NCBI GenBank assembly: GCA_016192705.1
Contig: JACPTQ010000022.1
Span: 1-64,000 of the forward strand
Reading direction: 5' to 3'
DNA length: 64,000 bases
Source: Deltaproteobacteria bacterium
GTDB taxonomy: Bacteria; Myxococcota; JACPTQ01
The notes beneath the pieces were generated by a model. The model did no database searches and was not told where the DNA came from. It saw nothing but the letters and a program-made list of their open reading frames with translations. Positions 45,758 to 52,752 of the stretch are shown piece by piece; the first letter of the stretch is position 1; each line of letters starts with the position of its first letter. A program made the position numbers and the translations under genes.

Positions 45758-47686
45758 GTGATTAAGCTCGTCATTCGAGACGACGAAGGTCGGAGCACCG
45801 TCGTTCCGATTTTGCGCGACGAAATAACGATTGGACGACGCGAAGGAAACACAATCCGGCTCACGGAGCGCAACGTTTCGCGCGACCACGCACGCCTGAC
45901 GCGTGTCGATTCCGGAGTTCTCATCGAGGATCTCGACAGCTACGGCGGCATCCGCGTCAACGGCTCAAGGATCAAAGCGAAAACTGCGCTGCGCGAAGGC
46001 GACCTCATTCAGATTGGCGACTACCAGCTCGCCATCGAGGCCGACACGAGTGAAATCAACCCGCTCGGGGGCGGACGCGATTCGTCCACGGCGCGGATGA
46101 AAAACCCGAACGCGCATGAGACGGTTCGGATCGAGTCTGCCGAGCTGGCCACTGCGTCGTCGGGCGTTGACGCCCAGGTTGAAACCAATTGGGAACCACC
46201 ACGACTCGTGGGGCTCTCGGCACCGATCGCGGGACAAACGTTTCCTCTCAAGAACGCCGAAACCGTCATTGGGCGCGTGCCCGACAACGATATCGTCATC
46301 GACGACAAGGGGCTCGCACGGCACCACGTGAAAATAATAGCGTTGGACGGAAGATGGAAAGTCATCGACCTCGGCAGCCCGACGGGCTTCACCATTAACG
46401 GTGAGGAGTTTGAGACAGCCGAGCTTCGCCAGGGCGACGAGGTGACGCTCGGGCCGGTGAAGCTGCGGTTTGAGTGGCCACCGGTGAAGGAAGAAGAGAA
46501 GAAAAATGCGGGAAACAATGGGGCGAAGGGCGCGTTGCCGTCGACGACGAAGTTGCGGGGACTTGGAGAGAAACCGAAGGAGGCGCCCAAGAGCACGAAG
46601 ATCGTCGTTGTCGGCTCGATCGTCGTGGCGATCGCGTGTGTCGTGGTGTTTGCCCTGACGCTGGGCGGTGACAAACCCGCTCCTTCACCCACTCCCGCAA
46701 CCTTGTCCGCAACCGCTCCCGCAGGGGATTTCAACGCAGAGGCGCAAAGCCGCAAAGCCGAAAAAACAGCTGCTTCTCCTCGTGGCGACTCCGCGCCTTT
46801 GCGTCAAATCCATGCTTCCGCGCCCGCTACGCTCTCTCCACGCGACGCCGATGACCGCCAATCAAAACTCTCAATCGCTAAACGCGACATGGAGGCCGAA
46901 CGCTGGGAAGACGCCGTTCGCGTGCTTTACCCATGGGTCCTCGCCCATGGCGACGACAAAGAAATCCGTGCGCTGTACGACGAAGCCCGACGTGAGGATG
47001 CAGCGTCACGAACGTTTCAGCTTCTCAAGTCCGCGTTTGGACGTGAATCATGGGGCGAATTTGTTTTACTCGCGAAGCGCATCCCGGACGACAGTCGCTA
47101 TCGACGCGAGATGATGTTGTTCGTCGGCAAACTTTACGAACGCGCCGAAGGTGCCGTGGCCGCGGGTGCGAGCGACCGCGCCATCATGCTGATTCAGCAG
47201 ATACTGCGAGCCGATCCAACCAACGACCCCGCAAAGCGACTCCTCGCCGATCTCGGGAAACGCCTCGATGCGCGAGCGGCTGAAGCCGCAACTCCGATCC
47301 GACGCCGGGCAACCGCACCCGCACCCGCTCCCGCTTCCGCAACCGCTCCCGCTCCCGCAACCGGTTCCGCAACCGCAACCGCTCCAGCAACCGCTTCCGC
47401 GCGTGAGGGCGCCCGCGCAAACGATGCGGCGCAAGTCCCGGCCCTCGAGAAGGCGGGGCTCGACGCCCTCTGGAACGATCCGCCCACGGCCATCGAGAAA
47501 TTTAACGCCGTCCTCAAGATCGCGCCAAACCGCGCCGTTACGCACCGCTTGCTCGGCGTCGCCTACGCCAATCTCGAAAAACGTGAACTCGCGCTCCACT
47601 TTTACAAGCGTTACCTTGCGCTCGCCCCCGACGCGCGCGATCGACCTTCTGTGGAGCGGGCCATCGAAAAGTTGGAGGCGCACTGA
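45758..47686 (+). CDS. Double-FHA membrane protein with TPR C-terminus
   Basis: 642 residues from GTG 45758. Two FHA domains bind phospho-Thr peptides: the first (about 1-88) has TIGRREGNTIRL, NVSRDHARL and VNG; the second (about 145-240) has VIGRVPDNDIVI, LARHHVKI and INGEEF. One transmembrane helix follows (about 285-307), then an Ala/Pro linker holding a palindromic repeat (46731-46808). The rest is TPR-like pairs, with a Pro/Ala tract in between and a final TPR (LDALWNDPPTAIEKFNAVLK). The FHA pair faces the cytoplasm, where a Ser/Thr kinase could write its ligand; the TPR part is outside. No ribosome-binding site is obvious. Confidence 0.88.
   Translation: MIKLVIRDDEGRSTVVPILRDEITIGRREGNTIRLTERNVSRDHARLTRVDSGVLIEDLDSYGGIRVNGSRIKAKTALREGDLIQIGDYQLAIEADTSEINPLGGGRDSSTARMKNPNAHETVRIESAELATASSGVDAQVETNWEPPRLVGLSAPIAGQTFPLKNAETVIGRVPDNDIVIDDKGLARHHVKIIALDGRWKVIDLGSPTGFTINGEEFETAELRQGDEVTLGPVKLRFEWPPVKEEEKKNAGNNGAKGALPSTTKLRGLGEKPKEAPKSTKIVVVGSIVVAIACVVVFALTLGGDKPAPSPTPATLSATAPAGDFNAEAQSRKAEKTAASPRGDSAPLRQIHASAPATLSPRDADDRQSKLSIAKRDMEAERWEDAVRVLYPWVLAHGDDKEIRALYDEARREDAASRTFQLLKSAFGRESWGEFVLLAKRIPDDSRYRREMMLFVGKLYERAEGAVAAGASDRAIMLIQQILRADPTNDPAKRLLADLGKRLDARAAEAATPIRRRATAPAPAPASATAPAPATGSATATAPATASAREGARANDAAQVPALEKAGLDALWNDPPTAIEKFNAVLKIAPNRAVTHRLLGVAYANLEKRELALHFYKRYLALAPDARDRPSVERAIEKLEAH
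46731..46808. repeat. CGCAAAGGCGC palindromic repeat, in-frame copy 3
   Basis: TTCAACGCAGAGGCGCAAAG on the left and TCCGCGCCTTTGCGTCAAA on the right, about 78 bases, read in frame within the linker of the FHA-TPR protein (FNAEAQSRKAEK...SAPLRQ). The translated motif closely parallels that of copy 1 (FNAKAQRSKDAR...SAPLRQ). Confidence 0.75.
47311..47402. repeat. Hexanucleotide CCCGCN tract encoding a Pro/Ala/Thr linker
   Basis: CCCGCA/CCCGCT/TCCGCA/ACCGCT units encode a Pro/Ala/Thr-rich linker between TPR-like segments of the FHA-TPR protein. Same repeat class as 15361-15515. Confidence 0.8.
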
Positions 47687-47729
47687 CGGCTCTTTACGAC
47701 AACGCGCGGACAATATAAAAGCGGGTGCG

Positions 47730-48515
47730 ATGATTAGTACGCCAACGTGGGCCTGTCTCTTTATGTTCCTCGCAACCGCTGTCGCGTGCGATGCACAAGA
47801 GAACGTCAAGGTCGCGCTCGCGTCGTCGCCACGCGAGAACTTTCAACGCGGGCTTAAAGCGTACAACAAGGGCGAATGGGCGGAAGCCGAAAAATATTTT
47901 AACTACACGAAGGCGCGCGGGCACGGTGACTGGGCGGTGCTTGCGGAGATTCGCCTCGCCGACACTTACTTCGAGCGCGAACGCTACGCCGAGGCCGTCG
48001 ACGCTTACCAACTTTTCACGAAGACACACTCGACGCACCCGGAAGCCGACCATGCGACGTATCGCATCGCCCTCTCGGCGTTTCGCCAAATCCCCGACGA
48101 CTGGTTCATCCTACCGCCCGCCCACGAACGCGATCTCCGCTCGACGACCGACGCGCGCCGCGCCTTGGAGAACTACCTCGCGCGATACCCGAATGGGCGG
48201 TACGCCGCGAACGCGCGCACCGAATATCTTGAGATTCGGTCGCGTCTCATTTCGTACGAAATCTACGCCGCCGACTTTTACGCAAACCGTGCCAAGTGGC
48301 CAGCCGTTGTGCTGCGCCTTGAATTCGCGATGCGCGAATACCCGGGGATGGGACGCGACGAAGAGATTCTTTTTAAACTCGGCTCGGCCTACATCAGCAG
48401 CGGCGATTTTGGGCGCGGTGTCGAAACGCTGAAGTCGGTCATCGCGCGTTTTCCGGGTGGGCGGTATCGAAAGGCGGCTGAGAAGATCGTCGCCCGCGTC
48501 GTTCCAAAACGTTAA
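47730..48515 (+). CDS. bamD: BamD-like outer-membrane assembly lipoprotein
   Basis: 261 residues from ATG 47730; the longer upstream frame is antisense-like and lies in the previous gene. The signal peptide ends TAVAC, a plausible lipobox. Five TPR-type helical pairs follow, with the BamD/YfiO pattern: FQRGLKAYNKGEWAEAEKYF, LADTYFERERYAEAVDAYQL, PEADHATYRIALSAF, then TTDARRALENYLARYPNGRY. BamD is the essential partner of BamA for inserting beta-barrel proteins into the outer membrane. It lies 44 bases after the FHA-TPR gene and 15 bases before another TPR gene. Confidence 0.88.
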   Translation: MISTPTWACLFMFLATAVACDAQENVKVALASSPRENFQRGLKAYNKGEWAEAEKYFNYTKARGHGDWAVLAEIRLADTYFERERYAEAVDAYQLFTKTHSTHPEADHATYRIALSAFRQIPDDWFILPPAHERDLRSTTDARRALENYLARYPNGRYAANARTEYLEIRSRLISYEIYAADFYANRAKWPAVVLRLEFAMREYPGMGRDEEILFKLGSAYISSGDFGRGVETLKSVIARFPGGRYRKAAEKIVARVVPKR

Positions 48516-48529
48516 GGGGGGTTGGGCCT

Positions 48530-49231
48530 ATGGATCAAGGGATTCGACGGTTGCTCACGCTCGGGCGCGAACATTTCGATGCGCGCGATTACCCGTCCGC
48601 GGAGTCGTGCCTTCGCCAGGTCGTTGAGAAGTACCCGAGCTTCGCCGACGTCCACAATTTGCTCGGACAGGTTTATCACGCGCTCGGCAAGTTCCCGGAA
48701 GCGCAGGCGGCCTTCGAGGAGGCGCTCCGCATCAACCCGCATTACACCGAGGCCGCGCTCAACCTCGCCGTCACGTACAACGATGTCGGACGGTACCAGC
48801 GCGCAAAGGAAGTCTACGCGAATGTTCTCGCGTCAACGGCCGGCGCCCCCGGCAAGCTCGACCCGTTCGTGCGGGGCAAAATCGCAAATCTGCACGCCGA
48901 GCTCGGCGACGCGTACCAGGGCGCGGGGCTGCCGGACCTCGCCGTCGATGAGTATCGGCGCGCGCTGTCGCTGTCGCCGCAGTTCGCCGACGTTCGCACG
49001 AAACTCGCGCGCCTTTACCGAGACCTCGGCCAACTTGACGAGTCGCTCCGCGAGATCGAAGAGGCGGTGCGCGCAAATCCAGCGTACGCCCCAGCACGCG
49101 TGCACCTCGGCATTACGCTTCACGCCATGGGAAGAAACGACGCCGCTCGCCATGAGTGGGAAGAAGTTTTGAAGCTCGACCCCGGAAATCGCAGCGCCGA
49201 AACGTACCTTCGAATCGTACGCAGCGATTGA
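48530..49231 (+). CDS. Cytoplasmic TPR protein
   Basis: 233 residues with AAGGGGGG before the ATG. There is no signal peptide or membrane helix. About five to six TPR pairs occupy nearly the whole length (YPSAESCLRQVVEKYPSFAD, LGKFPEAQAAFEEALRINP, LPDLAVDEYRRALSLSP, GQLDESLREIEEAVRANP). TPR domains hold protein partners; which ones is unknown. It follows bamD by 15 bases and is probably cotranscribed, and it converges with the parvulin gene. The short gap has a weak ACGCCG/CGGCGT hairpin (49234-49254) followed by GTTT that might act as a terminator. Confidence 0.85.
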   Translation: MDQGIRRLLTLGREHFDARDYPSAESCLRQVVEKYPSFADVHNLLGQVYHALGKFPEAQAAFEEALRINPHYTEAALNLAVTYNDVGRYQRAKEVYANVLASTAGAPGKLDPFVRGKIANLHAELGDAYQGAGLPDLAVDEYRRALSLSPQFADVRTKLARLYRDLGQLDESLREIEEAVRANPAYAPARVHLGITLHAMGRNDAARHEWEEVLKLDPGNRSAETYLRIVRSD

Positions 49232-49275
49232 CCGACGCCGCACGCGGCTCGGCGTGTTTCACGCGACGGCGAACA

Positions 49276-50142
49276 TTATCTTTTCGCGCGCAACGTCGCG
49301 GCCAGCCGATCGCGAACACGATTAAAAATGATGTCGCGCCGGATCGTCTCGCGCGCCGATTCAAAAGGGAGCGTGTGGGACTCGGCCGTCTCCGTCACGG
49401 CGAACAGTCTAAACCCGTTTCCCACCTCGACGACCGGCGACAAATCACCGACGGCCCGCAAGGCACGCGCCCCCTCCGGAATGAACTCGCTCCCAACGTC
49501 ATACCACCCAACGTCGCCGCCTTCCGCGCGGTTTTCCGGGTCTTCGTTGTGCTCCTTCGCAACCGCCGCGAACGATTTCCCAGCCGCGATCTCGCCGCGA
49601 AGTCGCGCTAAGAGCGCGCGCTGCTCATCGCGACGCGCCGCAAGATCCATCGGCGTCCAAAGCCGGAGAATCGTCCGAATCCGCACCCGCAGCGGCTCTC
49701 TCCACTCGTTTTTCCGCGCATCAAACGCGGCCCGAAGCTCTCTGTCTTCCACGACTTCGCCCGCGCCACTTCGCGCGACCTCCGCGGCAACCAGCTCGCG
49801 CGCAAGCGCCCGTACGACCGCCGCCCGCACCTCTGGCCTCACGCGCATCGCTTCGCTCTTCCACCCTTCAGAAAACAAAACCTCCCGGTCCGCGATGCTC
49901 GCGACCAAATCGACCTGCTTCACTTCCGAACGAAATCGCCCCGCGACCAGGGCGTGCGCAAGCGTCTGCTCGACCAAAAAATGCCCCATTCGGATGTCGC
50001 GGCCACTGACAACCGCCAAAACCGCGTCGCCCGATCCACCGCGCCCGGCCATCGCGTCTTCCGAGAGCGGCTTTGGCGCGCACGATGCGAGCGGCATGAA
50101 GACCAAAAACAACAACCGATACGAACGGCACGTCATCATCAA
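49276..50142 (-). CDS. Parvulin-type peptidyl-prolyl isomerase lipoprotein
   Basis: 288 residues, overlapping the HtrA stop by 4 bases (ATGA). The signal peptide ends PLASC, a lipobox. An N-terminal helical region resembles the SurA/PrsA chaperone part. The parvulin domain occupies about 150-255: VRIRTILRLW, ALLARLRGEIAAGKSFAAVA, EHNEDPENRAEGGDVGWYDVG, and GDLSPVVEVGNGFRLFAVTE. The second His of many parvulins is not evident. It should help fold exported proteins in the periplasm. The pairing with HtrA makes an envelope quality-control unit. Confidence 0.9.
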   Translation of the reverse strand: MMMTCRSYRLLFLVFMPLASCAPKPLSEDAMAGRGGSGDAVLAVVSGRDIRMGHFLVEQTLAHALVAGRFRSEVKQVDLVASIADREVLFSEGWKSEAMRVRPEVRAAVVRALARELVAAEVARSGAGEVVEDRELRAAFDARKNEWREPLRVRIRTILRLWTPMDLAARRDEQRALLARLRGEIAAGKSFAAVAKEHNEDPENRAEGGDVGWYDVGSEFIPEGARALRAVGDLSPVVEVGNGFRLFAVTETAESHTLPFESARETIRRDIIFNRVRDRLAATLRAKR

Positions 50143-51458
50143 AGCGGCAGCGTCACGTAATACCCGAGTCGCCCGCGCTGGATCAACACGAGCACCGACT
50201 TCGCCCCGACAACACGCGCGACGGCCGCTTCAAAGTCTTGCAACTTGTTGATCGACGCGTTCGCGATTTGCAAAACCCGGTCGCCGGGCCGAAGCCCGAC
50301 GCGCTGCGCGAGCCCGCCGCGAACGAGCCCCGAAATGACAACGCCGCTCGCCGCGCGCTCGCCCTCGCGCGCAAAGGCGCGAACCACGAATCCCAGGCGC
50401 CGCTTCACGAAGTCACGCGCTCGGTTCGCAGGAAATCGCCCTGCGGTCACGGTGATCGGCACGAATGCGCTCCCGCGAATCATGACCATCGACACAAGCT
50501 CACCCACCGTGACGCCGCGAATGCGTTCGCTGAAATCGCGGTGCGACGCGACGCCTTCATCCCGGAGCTTTGCGAGCCAATCGCCGCGCCGCACGCCGGC
50601 TTTTTCCGCGGGACTCCCCGGCTCGACGTGAACCACCACCACCCGAGCGCGATCGCCATCCTCCACGTCGCGAACGTCGAAACCGAGCCACCCGCGCACA
50701 ACTTCGCCGAACTGGAGCAGGTCGTCGACGATGCGTCGCGCACGATCGATCGGAATCGCGAAGCCGATCCCGCGCCCCGACTGGTAAATCGCTGTGTTGA
50801 TACCGACGATTTCGCCCTTCAAATTAAGGAGTGGCCCGCCCGAATTTCCCGGGTTGATCGACGCGTCCGTTTGAATGAGGTCGCGGTAGATGCGGCGCTC
50901 GGTTTTAAGCGCGCGGCCGAGTGCGCTGACGACGCCAACGGTGACGGTGTGCGAAAGGCCGAACGGATTCCCAATGGCGATGACCGATTCGCCGGGTGAC
51001 AACGCCGAAGACCGCCCAAGCGGAATCGACGCGAGGCCGCCCGGCGCACGCACTCTAATGATGGCGATGTCGAACTCCGCGTCGCCCGCAACAAGCTCAC
51101 CCGCGAGTTCGCGGCCATCGGCGAGCACGACGCGAATCGACCCGGCGCGCGCGACGACGTGCTCATTGGTGAGAACGAACCCGCGCGGATCGACGACCAC
51201 GCCCGATCCGAGGCTAACGCCGCGCTTCCGTCGCGCATGGGAGTCGAAGCCGAACTCGTCAAACCAGGGATCGCGCATGAAACCCGAAAACGGCGATTCA
51301 CGAACCTGGTCCGTGAAAAGGCTGACGACGGCGGGCCCGGCGCGTTTGACCGCCTCGACGACCGCTTCGCTGTGCGGGTGCGCGAAAGTCTCGCGCGGGA
51401 AAGAGCCGCTAAGCCCGAGGGCGATGACGAGACAGCGCGACGCGAATCGACAATCCAT
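50139..51458 (-). CDS. HtrA/DegP-like periplasmic serine protease
   Basis: 439 residues with an N-terminal signal segment. Catalytic triad: His100 in TNEHVV, Asp130 in EFDIAII, Ser206 in NPGNSGGPL. Two PDZ domains follow (about 255-345 and 350-435, the second with GLAQRVGLRPGDRVLQIANASI). This is the DegP/DegQ layout, for degrading or holding misfolded envelope proteins. The parvulin gene starts inside its stop codon, so the two are cotranslated. A promoter (51474-51502) lies close upstream. Confidence 0.93.
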   Translation of the reverse strand: MDCRFASRCLVIALGLSGSFPRETFAHPHSEAVVEAVKRAGPAVVSLFTDQVRESPFSGFMRDPWFDEFGFDSHARRKRGVSLGSGVVVDPRGFVLTNEHVVARAGSIRVVLADGRELAGELVAGDAEFDIAIIRVRAPGGLASIPLGRSSALSPGESVIAIGNPFGLSHTVTVGVVSALGRALKTERRIYRDLIQTDASINPGNSGGPLLNLKGEIVGINTAIYQSGRGIGFAIPIDRARRIVDDLLQFGEVVRGWLGFDVRDVEDGDRARVVVVHVEPGSPAEKAGVRRGDWLAKLRDEGVASHRDFSERIRGVTVGELVSMVMIRGSAFVPITVTAGRFPANRARDFVKRRLGFVVRAFAREGERAASGVVISGLVRGGLAQRVGLRPGDRVLQIANASINKLQDFEAAVARVVGAKSVLVLIQRGRLGYYVTLPL

Positions 51459-51473
51459 GACTCTTTCGCGCTC

Positions 51474-51502
51474 AATAGAAACCCCGGTCGAGTTGTTGTC
51501 AA
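51474..51502 (-). promoter_or_regulatory. Sigma-70-type promoter of the HtrA-parvulin operon
   Basis: Read on the minus strand: TTGACA (51502-51497), 17-base spacer, TCTATT (51479-51474). The predicted start near 51467 leaves only about 9 bases before ATG 51458, so the leader would be very short. The -35 is perfect; the -10 has four of six consensus bases. Confidence 0.55.
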
Positions 51503-51520
51503 ACCCTCTTATAGGACGCC

Positions 51521-52155
51521 GATCCCGGGTTAAGCGGTGACGTTAGTCGAGGGCGTCGGGTTGGCAGAGGGCCGCGTCGGCGCGCCGAAGTCCTCGGGTC
51601 TGAATGCAATCGTGCGATCAAATCAGTGTAAAGTGACGCGCGAAAACCCGTAGATTTCAACGGATACTGCGCTGCAGACCCTGCGGAGGCGCGCCTTTGC
51701 GGCCCCCCTGCCAACCCGACGCAACAGCTGGCGAACCGCTTACCGGGTAGATATTTTTTTGGCCCTTGAGGGCGGTGCGATGTGTTCACCCCACGGGTAC
51801 AGACGTGCGATCGTTCAACCCCCAAGCCCACCGCCGCCATTTCCCGCTGAACGGTGAACTTCTGAGATGGCGGGAGGGGTTTGGGCAAGCAGAGGCTCGC
51901 GTATTCTGTGAGCAATGGTTGGCAAGCCTGTGGCTTGCCGACGCGAACAGAATCGCGAGGGCGACGGAACGGAGCCCGCAGCGCACCTTTGCGCAGGGGC
52001 TGAGGTGTTGATCTGGCGTGGATTTGACTCCACTGTGGGCCTTGATTCAACTGGCGCAACCGTTCTTTTAGTGTCAGCCCCGAGGACGTCCGCGAGCCGA
52101 AGCGAGCCCAGCCCCCTCCCGCTCTCTTGATGGTCTTCGCCGTTAACCGGGAATC
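51521..52155. mobile_element. Inverted-repeat (MITE-like) element, copy 3
   Basis: About 635 bases, bounded by GATCCCGGGTTAAGCGG (51521-51537) and CCGTTAACCGGGAATC (52140-52155), which are inverted. It follows copy 1 along most of its length (e.g. GCTGCAGACCCTGCGGAGGC and CAGCCCCGAGGAC) but is more diverged. It has an extra internal segment with nested palindromes at 51899-51958. GACGCC flanks both sides as a short possible direct repeat. It lies directly upstream of the HtrA promoter. Confidence 0.72.
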
Positions 52156-52364
52156 AGCACTAAAAAGACGCCCAAAAAAGCAACGGTTGCACAGTGTCGT
52201 GACATCTGCGAAAGCACACGAAATCCGCGAAAAACACGTGACTTTATGCGTCATGCCGAGTTCTGCGACGCCCAGCACGCGAGAAACTGCGCGAAATCGG
52301 CCAAAATCAGCTGAAAAACCACAGGCATACGGCTTGCTCTCCGTTCGCCCTCGACGGAGGGGCC
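52156..52364. other. Gene-free stretch before FHA mini-gene
   Basis: I see no gene, clear promoter or RNA gene here. The segment is relatively A-rich, and GGAGGGG at its end is the ribosome-binding site of the next gene. Confidence 0.5.
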
Positions 52365-52685
52365 ATGTTAGAGAAACGAGGCGGCACGAGGAATCGGCCG
52401 GTCATTGAGGTGATTTCGGGGGCGCTCGAGGGGAAAAAGATCGCGCTCGGCCTCACGATGGTGACGGTCGGTAAAGACGAGGGAATGGACCTCCCGATCA
52501 CAGACGACGAGGCCGCCGCAGCGCACGCGGGGTTTTTGCTGTGGAAGGGCGAGGTGCGCGTCTTCGATTTTGGGACCGAAGCCGGGACGTTTGTGAACGG
52601 CGAGCGAGTTGCCGAGACGGCGCTCGCGGACAACGACGAAATTCAGATCGGCTCGACCCGTTTTCGCTTCATCGGTAACGCGTAG
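52365..52685 (+). CDS. Stand-alone FHA-domain protein
   Basis: 106 residues, preceded by GGAGGGG, and consisting of one FHA domain and little else. Visible are VIEVISGALEGKKIALG (first strands), TVGKDEGMDLPITDDEAAAAHAGF (the usual GR..S/H stretch, with Gly-Lys instead of Gly-Arg), and FDFGTEAGTFVNGERV, then DNDEIQIGSTRFRF. The Ser/His of the phospho-Thr-binding loop is partly replaced (AAAAHA keeps the His), so binding may be altered. Likely a small adapter in Ser/Thr kinase signalling. It converges with the MYXO-CTERM gene. Confidence 0.8.
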   Translation: MLEKRGGTRNRPVIEVISGALEGKKIALGLTMVTVGKDEGMDLPITDDEAAAAHAGFLLWKGEVRVFDFGTEAGTFVNGERVAETALADNDEIQIGSTRFRFIGNA

Positions 52686-52752
52686 GGAAAAGAGACAAGA
52701 TTCACCACGGAGACACTGAGAAACGGAGCGCTCTCAGTCGAAGGCGAACGGT

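Noticed and set aside
45319-45924. Minus-strand frame opposite the FHA-TPR gene start
   Set aside because: It is antisense to a clear FHA domain and lacks a ribosome-binding site.
47268-47729. N-terminal extension of the BamD frame
   Set aside because: It overlaps the FHA-TPR gene in another frame and would hide the lipoprotein signal peptide; ATG 47730 is the fitting start.
52696-52722. CACCACGGAGACACTGAGA-like sequence resembling a known dispersed repeat
   Set aside because: Only one short copy is seen and there is no paired arm, so it may be chance.
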